From: Lineolata rhizophorae
Lineage: Eukaryota > Ascomycota > Dothideomycetes > Lineolatales > Lineolataceae
Assembly: GCA_010093515.1 (NCBI GenBank)
Contig: MU001682.1
Coordinates: 458,163-522,162, forward strand
Direction: 5' to 3'
DNA: 64,000 bases
The notes beneath the pieces are model-generated. The model did not search any database, had not been told where the DNA came from, and saw only the letters and a list, made by a program, of their open reading frames with translations. Positions 30,802 through 42,863 of this stretch are shown one piece after another. The position numbers and the translations under genes were made by a program. Position 1 is the stretch's first letter, and every line of letters begins with the position of its first letter.

Positions 30802-31843
30802 GAACTTAAGCGGATACATTTTATCATGAGGCTACCACACCGAGCTGCATTCTCCCTTCCGAAGGTTCTAGGATGCAACCGCTCTTTGAGCACATGGCAG
30901 GAGAAGGGAGTCCCTGTAGCCGTTATTCCCAGAGTCTCAAAGAGATTGTGTGTGCCAAGTATACGGCTTTAAGTATTTCAGACTTAGAAGGACGGACTCA
31001 TATCAAGAAATCGGACTCCTTGTTCGCTAGTGACTTAGAGCAAGTTACATTCCTTGTACGTCATGGAACCCTTTTCTTTCAATGGCAATGCTAATTCCGC
31101 ACAGTGCGCTCGAATGCTTCAAGTCTACTTTGGACTCAACTTGTGAGGACTTGGAAAGCAAAAGACCTTTTGTTGCTTAAATACTGCCTGCCAGATATTC
31201 TGTGCTGCGACCTATCTTGGGGTAATGGGAAGTGGTAACTGATACGCATATTTTGCCTAAAAAAAGGGGCTCAAAGACTCTTAGGGCATGCTAAAGACCA
31301 AGCATCTAGTTGCCTTGGCTCTAACGGATGCGGCGAATTAACGTATAGACCCTAGCTCAGCTTTAATAGGTAGCACCTATTATCTTCACTTCGTTTGACT
31401 CTAACTGAGTATTTGCCTCAACCACCCAGCATGATTCATTGTAATGAGAACACGCCTCACCTTACGACTATGATTTCCTTAGGCACTGAATAGCCCGTTC
31501 CATTCTAATTGAAATTGCGCCTAGATGTTATTGTCGCTCTCTTTAAGTCGACTAGACCCTGATTTCTTAGGTATCTCGCAGAATATATTTAAGGATATCT
31601 CTCAAGGAAAATAACCAAGCAGATCATGTGGTCCTTTAATATACCTGATTTGAGGGAGTCCATATCAAATGGAGCCAATTACACCCATAGCCCATTTCCC
31701 GCGGAAGCACCAGAGAACCCCAGATTCGAACAGAAACAGCAGCAGACGCCATCATCGCTAGCACTTGGCCGCGGAATATGCCAAACCTTAGATAAATCTC
31801 TTCCCTTTTTTCTTTATGAAATTGCCATCCAGGTACAAGAATG
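30802..31843. other. Intergenic between convergent genes, no gene seen
   Basis: About 1 kb between the RFTS gene and OXR1. Stops are frequent in all frames. A TATTTAAGGATAT word near 31588 also occurs near 40817 and may be a trace of a dispersed repeat. A box-B-like TTCGAATC on the minus strand (about 31725) lacks the rest of a tRNA. Confidence 0.45.
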
Positions 31844-32941
31844 TCATGCGCCAACGTACCAAAGCTCCACGCCAAGAACATCGAACTTGTTCCCTTCTTC
31901 GCTCAGCGGCTCGTTACCAAAGGTAGGGCATGTACTTGAGACGCCGCGTTCGAGATTATCGTCCAGCCACAACCCATAATGCCCATCCCTACATGCGTGT
32001 TAGTTTGTGCCGTTGCTCTTAGCGGTGTGAACACTGACCCTCCGCCAATGCTAAAGAACTCCTGTTGGCAGAATATCAAGTAATCGTTTACGCCACTATA
32101 CGGGAATGCCTTGAATCTTATCATTTCAGGAGTGGAGGTTCCGCTCTTGGGTGCTCCGTTTGATGGAGGACTAAGCGTGCTTTTGGGCTGCGAGAGCGTA
32201 GTTGTACGCTGAGCGTTCGTTGTGTCGGAACTCGGTGGAGGCGGGAGAGACGACAGGGATGGGATAGAAGGGAGGACGGCTGCGCGCCACAGGAAGCATT
32301 CGCCGGTGCCGTAAAAGTGAGCCCCAGGATGGGGTGCGTCGCTAAGGTATGCGCCAAAGAGCTAGGGGCGAGCCCAAGCGCGTCAGCATTCACAAAGTCC
32401 AAAGCTGTAACAAATCGCAGTCGCTCACATTGCCGTTTCCATCTCTCACGACCAGAACGTAGCCGCCTCGCTTTCCCCGATAGTGCTCGGCTTTCTCGTA
32501 TAGCGTGGCGAGACTGACACCGTTCTGTTCCAAGCTGTACGCCAGCGACCAGTTGTCCACGAGCTGTAGGCGTGCTGGCATGAGCAACCTGATCTCTTCG
32601 GCCAGCGCCTTACTTAACAGCCGCGCGGACTGTGGTGTATTTGTGCGCCACCCATCGAGAGTGAGCGGCGTTAGAGGGGGTGGCTGGAATGGCGAGGGGT
32701 GCCGGCGTGGCGGGGTGTAAACGCCGTCTATGCTCGTGTTGGCCATGCTTGCGTCGAGTGAATGCGTCGAGGACTCGACGGACCCCTTGCGACTTTCAGT
32801 CTCAGCGGAAAGACGGCGGAGGAGGCCCGAAACGGCTGAGGATATGGGTGACGGAAAGTAGGATGCGGCAGAAGCGGTGGAGGAACGGGAGTGGTGTGAG
32901 GCAGCAGCGTCCCGACCAGGCGCTTCTGGCACAAACGACAT
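31844..32941 (-). CDS. OXR1: Oxidation resistance protein OXR1, TLDc domain
   Basis: TLDc proteins protect against oxidative damage; yeast Oxr1 also promotes V-ATPase disassembly (established). Three exons (32941-32429, 32361-32039, 31988-31844; introns 67 and 50 bp) give 326 aa. A Ser/Pro-rich N-terminal stretch with PLTPLTLDGWRTNTPQSARL leads into the TLDc domain: LAEEIRLLMPARLQLVDNWS, SLEQNGVSLATLYEKAEHY, GGYVLVVRDGNGN, LFGAYLSDAPHPGAHFYGTG and FPYSGVNDYLIFCQQEFF. It ends GGGDGHYGLWLDDNLERG, FGNEPLS and the strand VLGVELWYVGA. The chain stops right at the domain end, as in yeast Oxr1. Confidence 0.9.
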
Positions 32942-33391
32942 TGGGGGCTTGCGCCGAGAGGAAGACAAGAAGAAGGGGCAAATAGATAGAAAAGAGGCAG
33001 GTGGCGTGCTGCAGCGTATATGCAGCGGAAAAATGATCGTGCGATGGTCTGGACGGATGCTCGCTGTGGACGGTTTCTGGAGCTGTGACGTTGGTGGCCC
33101 GGGTCCTTGCGGCTGAAGGCTAGTGGGAAGGCGCGCCGTTTGTGGACGGGGGAGCAAGCCCGCCAGCCCTTTAGTAGGCCCTACGGAAAGCGAATGCACT
33201 GGGCGGTTATGTGTCAGTCCGACTAATCCACCGAAATCCTTCACTAAGCCCCAAGGTCTCAGCTGCACCAAAAGTTGACGAGTATGTAACGTTGCGGAGG
33301 ACACCGCTACGCGCAGATTTTCTGCCGCTAAAAACTGGCATGGGGCCATTCAGGCACAGTGCATCCTGTGTTTTCTTTTTGCAGCCACTCG
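32942..33391. other. Intergenic, promoter of OXR1
   Basis: Both neighbours read leftward. Contains the OXR1 5' region (pyrimidine-rich on the coding strand) and the 3' end of TRM10. Continuous open frame upstream of the OXR1 ATG is not supported as coding. Confidence 0.5.
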
Positions 33392-34651
33392 CTATGCGTC
33401 GCTGGCCAGTTCCGCGCACTTCCCAGCATCCTCAGATTCCCCGTCGGCCGCTTTCAAGTCCTCGCCTCCCGCTACGAACTCATCATTCAAGCCATCGTCA
33501 GCATCATAGCTATTGTTTTTCAGCACCCCTCCTTTCCTCCTGGGGATAACTTCCATAAACGCTTGTCCCCAATCACCCAAGTCAAGCCATTTGAGCATGA
33601 TTTCGGAGACGTGGTTGATAGCTAGCACTGATCGACTGTTCATCTCGAGAAATTCCCCAATAGGTAGTTTAGCAGTCTTGACGCCTTTCTCCATGGCTCG
33701 ACGGTAGCAAAGCCCCTTATGTCGGTTTTTGTCCACCAGGCCCCCAATGATGTATGTGCTGTAGGGCTTCAACTCCTCCAGAACAGCGTCGCTATCGCTG
33801 GTGAGGTACACAACCTCCCCGTCGCCCAAATCGTTACTTTCCTCGTGCTGCGTCTGGGATTTTCTGAGAGCGCCCAGAAGAGTCCCACCATTTGGCTTTT
33901 GCCGCATCCACCCGTCAGTTTTCTTAGTGACCGCCTCGAAATCTTCAGCGTAGAACCCAATGCCTTTCCACGACTGATGTTGTTTGGCCAGAACTGTGTC
34001 GAATCTCTCCTTCAACTTGCCCCCGAACGAACTAATAGCCAAATGTGCTTTAAACCGAGCATGCCGATTATCTGAGTAGCTTCGTGTCAGTTGTAAGGCT
34101 AGGGATTTCATTTCCTTGTCGCCCATGAGATCGTCGAAGCTGCAGTCGAACAAAAACGTGATCGGCACCTGAACATTCTGAGGAGGGTTCGGTTGGTGTT
34201 TTGCTGCTTGAGTTTCCCCTACTTCGTTCGTGTAGGCATCTTCCTCATTAGCCCTCTCCGCCTTTTCGGCCCTCTTGCGTTCCCTTCGTTCCTTCGTCTT
34301 TCGTCTGCGAAGTGCTTTTCGATCTTCTCTTCCAGCCTCCCACCTCTCTTGCCGCAAAAGCTTCTTCCGTCGACTCTTGGACATTGCCGGCCGCTGCTCC
34401 GTTGAAGGAGTATCATCACTCGCACACCCACCTAGCTGCTGTTGCTGCTGCTCCTCAGGACCCGTGGAATTCAATTCAATCGGGAGGGATGTCTTCTTCA
34501 GCTCTCGGACAGGGTTGCTCCCGTCCGTCCCAACTGAGAAATCAAGAGTCCCGCTCTCGCCGTTGCTGTTGGCCATCTCTTGGTCGCGCTTCGTTGAAAC
34601 GAGTGTATGATCAAGCTTCTGAATTTTCGACGGTCGCTCTTCCTCGTCCAT
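33392..34651 (-). CDS. TRM10: tRNA (guanine-9-N1) methyltransferase TRM10
   Basis: SPOUT-class methyltransferase that makes m1G at position 9 of tRNAs (established for yeast Trm10). Single exon, 419 aa from the ATG at 34651; an in-frame ATG at 34729 would add 26 residues. A Lys/Arg-rich helix (SKSRRKKLLRQERWEAGRED and RRRKTKERRERKRAEKAE) precedes the catalytic domain. The domain shows ITFLFDCSFDDLM, LTRSYSDNRHARFKAHL, VVYLTSDSDAVLEELKP, TYIIGGLVDKNRHKGL and the SAM-binding knot LPIGEFLEMNSRSVLAINHVSEIM. The aspartate in GLVDKNRHK is in the active site. The acidic C-terminal tail is disordered. Confidence 0.92.
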   Translation of the reverse strand: MDEEERPSKIQKLDHTLVSTKRDQEMANSNGESGTLDFSVGTDGSNPVRELKKTSLPIELNSTGPEEQQQQQLGGCASDDTPSTEQRPAMSKSRRKKLLRQERWEAGREDRKALRRRKTKERRERKRAEKAERANEEDAYTNEVGETQAAKHQPNPPQNVQVPITFLFDCSFDDLMGDKEMKSLALQLTRSYSDNRHARFKAHLAISSFGGKLKERFDTVLAKQHQSWKGIGFYAEDFEAVTKKTDGWMRQKPNGGTLLGALRKSQTQHEESNDLGDGEVVYLTSDSDAVLEELKPYSTYIIGGLVDKNRHKGLCYRRAMEKGVKTAKLPIGEFLEMNSRSVLAINHVSEIMLKWLDLGDWGQAFMEVIPRRKGGVLKNNSYDADDGLNDEFVAGGEDLKAADGESEDAGKCAELASDA

Positions 34652-35310
34652 GACAGGCCGCCGTTGCCGACTGGAATGAGATAGCAATTCTTTGCAGGAT
34701 TTCCGATAGTTGGAGGGCGAGGATCCCACACACTAAGGCACGATGTCTGATTTGCTGTGCCTGTGCTCCCGTGCTATAACTGCCAGTCAGTGGACAAGAA
34801 AATCAAGAGCAGTGCAAGCCAGACGAACATTTCCACACCTTTCAAGTAAGATCAGGCGGAATACAGACGCGTTCAACAGCGGGTTGGGAAAGTGGTCATA
34901 TTTATCACTAGTACACAGTACACAGCAGGTCCAATAGTTCATGAGCAAGCGGCCGGGATACTTCGGCCCGAAGACTTGAGGCGGACTTGACGCACGTAAC
35001 GGAACCTGCCATAAGCCTACTACCGAGCACATTGCAGGGAGCCTAGCCGGATCAGTGTTTTCCCGCGCCCGGTTCCTTCTCCATGCCCGGCTCATTCTTA
35101 CACTAAGCTTGTTGAACAATCCAACTCCCCTAGTTAGGTACGCTGCAAAAATTTGTACTTCCCCCACCTGCTCTCCATATCCAACACCCCCGCGTCCATA
35201 ACGACTCTTCTAGCTCAGGCCATAACACTCAGAGCTTCCAACCCCGCCTGATTTTAATGTCTTGCCCTTAGTAAACCTGTCGCAGGTTCAGGTCTCTTGC
35301 GACGAGCAGG
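34652..35310. promoter_or_regulatory. Shared divergent promoter, TRM10 / EMG1
   Basis: 660 bp between the two start codons. Both products modify RNA for translation (tRNA m1G9; 18S rRNA), so co-regulation is conceivable but not shown. No open frame with protein-like features. Confidence 0.4.
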
Positions 35311-36261
35311 ATGGATTCATACGGAAGCCAGACACCGTCAATGAAACTTTCTGAGGATGGCAGCCTTCGCCACTCCCTATCCTCTGGTCGGGAAGCGAAG
35401 CGAATTAGTGAGTCAGAGTTGTTCCTAAACACAGCCTTGGCGGGCGCGGCCCCCCTAACATGTCCAGGAACTCAGTCGCTGCCCCCTCCTGAGCTTCCGC
35501 AACTTGTTGCTGAGCAGCATGCTCCAATACCGTCCAGTGATAAGGACACGCAGCGTCTAATCGTAGTCCTGTCAAATGCGAGCCTGGAGACATATAAAGC
35601 TAGCACCGGTTCCGGACGTGGCGGAGCACCAAAAGAGGAAAAGTACTCCCTCCTCAATAGCGACGAGCACATCGGGGTTATGCGAAAAATGAATCGCGAT
35701 ATTAGTGACGCACGACCCGACATCACTCACCAGGTATGTTCGTTAGAACCCAGTTGTCTTTGATCCTGCTAACTTTAGTATTAGTGTCTACTCACCCTGC
35801 TGGATTCGCCGGTGAACAAAGCCGGAAAGCTGCAGATATTCGTCCATACCGCAAAGGGCGTACTGATAGAAGTCAACCCAACAGTGCGCATACCGCGAAC
35901 TTTCAAGCGGTTCGCCGGGCTGATGGTTCAACTCCTCCATCGGCTCTCAATCAGGTCCACAACATCACAGGAGAAGCTTCTCAAAGTGATCAAGAACCCG
36001 ATCAGCGAACATCTTCCTCCGAACTGTCGAAAGGTAACCTTGAGCTACAATGCACCGGTTGTCCGAGCGCAAGACTATATCCGGAATCTCAGGGCCGGCG
36101 AGAGTATCTGTGTCTTCGTTGGCGCAATGGCAAAGGGCAACGACGACTTCGCAGACGAGTTCAAGGACGATTCTATCAGCATCAGTAATTACAGCCTCAG
36201 CGCCAGCGTTGCATGCAGCAAGTTCTGCCACGCAGCCGAGGACGTTTGGGACATCATCTAG
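35311..36261 (+). CDS. EMG1: 18S rRNA pseudouridine N1-methyltransferase EMG1/NEP1
   Basis: SPOUT enzyme needed for small-subunit biogenesis; methylates a hypermodified pseudouridine of 18S rRNA in the nucleolus (established). Two exons (35311-35733, 35785-36261; 51-bp intron) give 299 aa. A disordered N-terminal extension of about 85 residues is followed by [35 protein letters not shown] and the junction DARPDITHQ / [16 protein letters not shown]. The substrate-binding stretch is [20 protein letters not shown], and the SAM-binding part is [17 protein letters not shown] with [17 protein letters not shown] near the end. All family landmarks are present. Confidence 0.95.
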
Positions 36262-37210
36262 CCCGCTAGACCCGTACCGAAAGCGAAACCTCGCGGGCCG
36301 TGCGCTCTGATGACACCCGCTTTATCGACGGAACGGAGGGCAGTACTGCGGCTCAGATTGCGATACCAACATCGCAGCATCCGCTGTGCTTGTTGTCCCC
36401 CCTGCGTAGGACTCTGTGGATCAGGCTTTGTTTTTGCAACGAAAACAGGGGAAGTTCAACAGACTCGAGCTACAATGTAATGCCATGCACGCTTTTTTGG
36501 TGCCGGGGCACTTCAACTTGCTTCGGATTCATCTCTTTCTACCTCAAGCAACTACCGCTCTTGTCGACTCATGCCGGAGGAGACAGTGGCGTGCCTTGCA
36601 AAGGAAATAGCAAAAAAAAAAAAAAAAACTTCGGTGGTGGGAGCAACAGTGTGCGGTTCCGAATGCATTTTTCTCCCCAAAGTCTCACTCCACAATAGGT
36701 ACGGAGCAAGTATTTAACTAATGAAAGCCACACATGCATTTGAGCGCCGCCGTCGCCGAAGATCAACTAGGTACTTTCCTTTGCCCCACAAATGTGGGTG
36801 AAGGCCGTGACCCCGTAGGTAGGCATCGTGACTGCGCCGAGGACCGCTGCGGACTCTGGGCGTCGTGGTGGAGCCGGGCAACGCGGATGCCCGAGCGACC
36901 GACGCCGTTGCTCGGTGCCTGGCGGCCGTGACAACCGGGGGGGGGGGGCACGCGCTAGCTGCCCAGCTGCCGTCCGCCCAGAAGCTGTGCGCCCGTGCGC
37001 GGCAGCTTGACGCACTCCTGCCTGCCAGTGCCGTGCCTGTACCCTCCTCCGGCCCGCCCGCCACACCCGCCCGTCTGCCATCTCACCATTCACGTCCCCG
37101 ACCTCCTCGACTTTCATTTCCATCCTTTCGGCTTCCCAGTTCCATCAGCCAGCCCTTCGCATCTTGGACCTTGTTCTTTGTACCGTTTCCCTCCTTTCGC
37201 AGCCTCTACT
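36262..37210. other. Intergenic with A17 and G12 runs; PEP4 promoter
   Basis: Contains a 17-base A run (36612-36628), a 12-base G run (36937-36948), and a C/T-rich leader just upstream of PEP4 typical of a strongly expressed fungal gene. Overlapping open frames near 36730-37120 are compositional. Confidence 0.5.
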
Positions 37211-38582
<1,372 letters not shown>

Positions 38583-39044
38583 AGGCCTGCAAATTTGTAG
38601 CAAGGTCTCCGGTACGGGAAAGGAACCGTGTATTTTAGGGCCCAGGGTGGAACTGTAGGCTTTTGTTGGAACTATGGGCTTCAAGGTTAAAGATTGCTTC
38701 GGGTCTGTTCTGAGCTGGAACTGTTTTGCATGGTTTGGCACGAGTCACCTGACATGCCGAGGAGGACTTCCGGGTCTACCGTACGGTTGTGGGTGCACTT
38801 CGGCCCATCCGTTTACCTGCCTTAGCTAGTCTCTTTCGTTATTCCCCACACAGCAGCCATCAATACACAGGTGCTGTTCTTGCTTATGCATGTGAGAGTG
38901 CAGGGTCTCCAGCTCTAACCCTCTGTGTATTTGTTAGATTATATTACTAGCTTTGTTGCTGTGCTACTGAAATGACTGGTACCGATAATGACTCGTAGTA
39001 CCTTGCCGAAACTTTTGTGAGGTTCGATACCAAAGGCTTGCAAG
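38583..39044. other. Intergenic, no gene seen
   Basis: Carries the 3' end of PEP4 and the promoter of the prephenate dehydratase gene. A GGTTCGATACC word near 39021 resembles a tRNA B box but has no partner stem, so no tRNA is called. Confidence 0.5.
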
Positions 39045-40140
39045 ATGTATATGGTGGCCTTCCTTGGGCCGAATGCGTCTTACACCCATCAGGTACGCTC
39101 GGTACTTTGGTGTAGGAGAGAGAGCTCCCCACGAACCTATCTCTGAATGTGCAAAAACAAATTAATGACGTCTCTAGGCTGCACGGGATAGGTTCAACCA
39201 GGACACCTGTGTCCTGAGCCCCCAAGTGACGATCGAGGATGTCTTCCAGCAAGTTCAAAGCCGCGTTGCCAAGTTCGGGGTAGTCCCTTTCGAAAACTCC
39301 ACCAATGGTTCCGTCGTATTCACACTCGACCTCTTCGCTGATATCAAAAGCCGACATCCGGATATCGTTGTTTGTGGTGAAGCGTACGTCGACGTCCACC
39401 ACTGCCTCCTCGGCCGCGGAGCTGCGCGTTTAACAGACACCTCGCTCTCTTCTAAAACGGACTCGCCTACATCGTCAGGGCAAGCTACGCCTACGTCTAA
39501 GGTTCCGTACCCGAAAACGCCAGCTGTCAAGCCCGTCGTGCCCGTAAAGCACGTCAAGAAGCTGTACTCACACCCCCAGGCCTGGGGTCAGTGCAGGGAC
39601 TTCCTCTCGACTTACCTCAAAGGTGTTGAACGGCAGGACGTCTCCTCGACATCACGCGCCGCTGAGCTCGTGGCCGAAGATCAGTCCGGAAGCAGTGCCG
39701 CAATTTCGAGCGCTATCGCCGCAGAAGTTCACGGCCTAGATGTGCTGGCGAGAAACATTGAGGATTCGGCGGACAACAAAACCAGATTCTTCATTTTGAA
39801 AAGGACGGATTGCCTAGAGCATCAGCCGATGCACAGGGGAGCCAAAGTTGTTGACGATGACCAGAACTCGTTCAAGTCACTTGTATCCTTTACGGTGAAT
39901 CACGAGGATCCGGGCTCTCTAGCGGATTCGTTGGCAGTTTTCAAATCATACAAGTTGAATCTAACGAGCATCAACACGCGCCCTAGCGGGCTGGTGCCGT
40001 GGAATTATATCTTCTTCATCGAATTTAAAGGCAGAAGAGAGAATGACGGGGCAACTGGTGCTGTCAATGCGGCGCTTCGGGATCTGAACAATGTTGCTAA
40101 GTGTTGGAGATGGCTAGGGAGTTGGGAGAGCGAACTGTAA
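39045..40140 (+). CDS. PHA2: Prephenate dehydratase (phenylalanine biosynthesis)
   Basis: Converts prephenate to phenylpyruvate. Two exons (39045-39092 and 39178-40140; 85-bp intron) give 336 aa. The tiny first exon encodes MYMVAFLGPNASYTHQ, which with the second exon (AARDRFNQDTC) rebuilds the family N-terminus FLGP..SYTHQAA. Further motifs are FGVVPFENSTNGSV and the catalytic Thr in DNKTRFFILKR. The ACT regulatory domain is SLVSFTVNHEDPGSLADSLA and LNLTSINTRPSGLVPWNYIF, which binds phenylalanine in relatives. A Ser/Pro/Thr-rich insert of about 40 residues sits in the middle of the catalytic domain. A second ATG two codons on (39051) could also be the start. Confidence 0.93.
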
Positions 40141-41382
40141 ATTTCTCACAGGAAGCATGTCCGAAAGACTTATGAACATCTTATTTACTCTTATAATAAT
40201 AAAGTGTTTACAGAAATGTCATCAAAATCCGAGACAGGAACTATACTTCTTGATTAACTTGAACTTCTGTGCCTCCAAGGAGTCACCGAGCGTATCGATA
40301 GCGGCTTGTAATGCTTTGGTGGCGCAGTTAGAATCCTGTCTTAGCATTGCCTGCGCCACCCGAATGATGCGCGATGTCAAAACGATGCCCTCAGGCGTTT
40401 TTCTGATTACTTAGAGGCTTGCAAACGTATTCAACCATGCATGATTAAATCGCTGTGGGCAAATCAAAGCAAAGATACTAGTATTATATTGAGAAGAGTG
40501 CAGAGCACGTCAACTCCTTTCCCGTCTTCCCTTAAGTCTCTTTAAGAACTTTAGCACCGCCCAGTCGAAGACATATTTCTACTCAAATCCATTGCGGTAG
40601 AACGGGCTACGGAGCAAGTGGCACAGACGTTTATAGTTGGGTGTCTCCTCGGAGCGAAGGGAAAGGACATGCCTAAATTACGCCTAAAACCCTCTAAGAA
40701 GGCCTCCGCCGAGCTCCTTAGTCGATATACTCTCTCTTCTCTAAGATAAGCTGGTCGTCCTACCCCTAGACATTGACTTTTAGCCCTTGCTAGGGGAGGG
40801 AACCACGAATAAAGTATTTAAGGATATATCCCAATCATTCCAAGTTGTCGCGAGGAGACGCGCGTCAGCTCCACAAGGTTAGCAAATCGTAACTGGTTTT
40901 GAGGCCCGACGGGGCCAGAGACTCGACGGAGACTTGTGAAGACAGGAGGCTATCCTTGGCCCTGGCATCATGACGGAAGTGTCACCGGCACGAAATAGCA
41001 TTATAGCCGTTGGAGTCGGAATTTCAGGCCAATGTTATCCCGCCATTCCGAGTCGCCAATTTTTCGGGTGCAAAACAAAATCAGTCGACTTGATTCGTTC
41101 CGACTCTCTCTATATTCCGCTATTTTTGCTAGATCTTTAACTTGACGCGCGCGCCGAAGCACGACATGTTTTTAGGTGCAGGCTTGCACGGCCACAGCTC
41201 AGGGTTACTTTACTGATGGGTTGGCGAGTGGGTAGGGGGGAGGTGGTGCGTGCACCAAAAGAGAACGAATTCTTCGGAGCTCTCTTGTCGCAGCTCTGGC
41301 ATTATCACCCGCAAGACGATATCCCGTCACAGAGCTCATCGAGCCTGGCGGTCTACTCCTGTGATATTGGTTTGTCCAGAGC
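40141..41382. other. Intergenic of about 1.2 kb with possible transposon remnants
   Basis: Left part contains the coding scrap annotated at 40222-40410. The rest (40430-41200) has no open frame of note. It contains a TATTTAAGGATAT word at about 40817 shared with the 31.6 kb region. Confidence 0.4.
40222..40410 (-). pseudogene. Possible transposase C-terminal fragment (pogo/Fot1-like), decayed
   Basis: A 62-codon open frame reads as real protein: KTPEGIVLTSRIIRVAQAML, then ATKALQAAIDTLGDSLEAQK and a Lys-rich end. A KTP word followed by a helix and an alanine-rich helix is the pattern seen after the catalytic domain in pogo-class fungal transposases, as I remember them. Upstream in the same frame, after one TAA, FNHAWLNTFASL also looks coding. 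No catalytic motif or terminal repeat is visible. It could be a fragment of another gene family. Confidence 0.3.
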
Positions 41383-42653
41383 ATGTTCAGATGCACTAAT
41401 TCCCGCCATCTTCCTTGGCCCTCCAGCGGAGCCGCATCTAGCGCCAGCCTCTCGGGCCGCGCCGCCGCCGCCCACGACCATGCCCTGCCCGCGGTGCGGA
41501 AGCGCAACTTACCTCTCCCGCCGCTCCTCGACGACTCCGTGATCGCGAAGCGGAAGAAATGGAGGGGCCCGAAGCCCACGCAGGACAAGTCGCAGCTGAC
41601 GCCGTTTCAGAAGCGGCTGGCGGCGAATCCTTACGGTACGGACAAGAGGCGGCGCAGACCTTTCCCGCCGCCCTCGGCCTCTTGACGCCGGTCGCGCGGT
41701 GGTGATTCACTTGGGAGGTAAATAACTGATGAGACATATACGCTCGAACAGCGCGCGCCTTGGCCGATAGCTCCATCCGCCTGTGCCACTACACCAACAC
41801 GCGCCTGCCGACCTTCTTCCTCCTCGACATCCGCGCCGGGAAGCACCCTTCAACAGGCCAGTCCTGGGCCATCCCCACCGTCCAGCCTCCGTCCGGAAAG
41901 GCGCAGCTGGGCGAGCGCCGCAGCGTGCACTCACGCATGCTTTCCCGGCGCGCTCTGGTCGCGATCCCGACGGCTAGGACCAGGAGGAACACGGTGCTGG
42001 TTTCGAAGAGAGGCCTGGTGGATAGCCTCGTTTGGCGGGACGGGCTCGAGGATGTTGCGGCCAAGATGTTCCGCGAGTCGGCGGCCAAGCGATTGCGTCC
42101 GTTGTTTGACCGAGCTGGTCGGGGCCTCATCGTGCCGTTGGAAGAGGCTGGCGGTGCGGAGGCAGAGGGCAGTGACGGCGCCAGTGGAGTTTCTGCCTTG
42201 CTCTTCACGCGTAGCTTTACATCACCGGCCCTGAGAGAGGCGATCTCGCAGTATAAAATGTTGGAGGTGCAGCTGCAAAGAATAGTGGGATATCTGGAGA
42301 AGGTGGTGGACAAGAAGACGTTGCAAGCGCTGTACCCAGGCCAGGACGTCAGAGAGCTCACGAATGAGGTCATTCCGCACAACACATATGATTTCCAGTC
42401 GCACCGGGTACCGCAGATGCAGCCTCGTCTACGCTTTCCTCGCCTTCGGTACCCGACCGGATTGCTGGACGATCGAAGGGTTGGGCTATTCAGCTTGGCC
42501 GATATGTTCGGCGAGGAGGAAACACGCGAGTTGCTAAGGGGGACAGACTTTGAAAATACAAGCTGCATGGCTATCAAGGCGACAGAGCACACCTTAAAGG
42601 CGCAGCTCGCACTGATGAGGCTTCAAGGTTTCTTGGCCGAGCCACTGGCTTGA
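41383..42653 (+). CDS. Conserved mitochondrial-type protein of unknown function
   Basis: Two exons (41383-41635, 41752-42653; 116-bp intron) join to 384 aa. The N-terminus is rich in Arg, Ser and Ala with few acidic residues (MFRCTNSRHLPWPSSGAASS), compatible with mitochondrial import. The junction rebuilds LTPFQKRLAANPY / ARALADSSIRLCHYTNTRLP, followed by TFFLLDIRAGKHP and a basic stretch (RRALVAIPTARTRRNTVLVS). The C-terminal half is helical, with YKMLEVQLQRIVGYLEKVVD and MAIKATEHTLKAQLALMRLQ. I recall similar uncharacterised Pezizomycotina proteins starting their conserved core with PFQ.RLA.NPYA.AL, but no function. A ribosome- or expression-related role is only a guess. Confidence 0.7.
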
Positions 42654-42863
42654 CTAGATCCGTGAAGTTGAGAGATGTACCTACCATCATAAGCCAAACG
42701 CATGAAAGTTACAGTATATACACGTGTGTGACGTTCATTGCCAATTGAAAAAAATGGAGTGTATTAAATCAGAAACGAAAGATGGCTTTTCCTCCACCGA
42801 AATACAAAAGGCCATCCACCCGCTACGCCATGGAACAGGAGAACTACTTCACATAGGAGCTTT

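Noticed and set aside
31715-31740. Minus-strand TGTTCGAATCTGG resembling a tRNA T-loop
   Set aside because: No acceptor, D or anticodon stems could be paired around it.
39015-39032. GGTTCGATACC resembling a tRNA B box before prephenate dehydratase
   Set aside because: No A box or paired stems; the gene's start codon follows at once.
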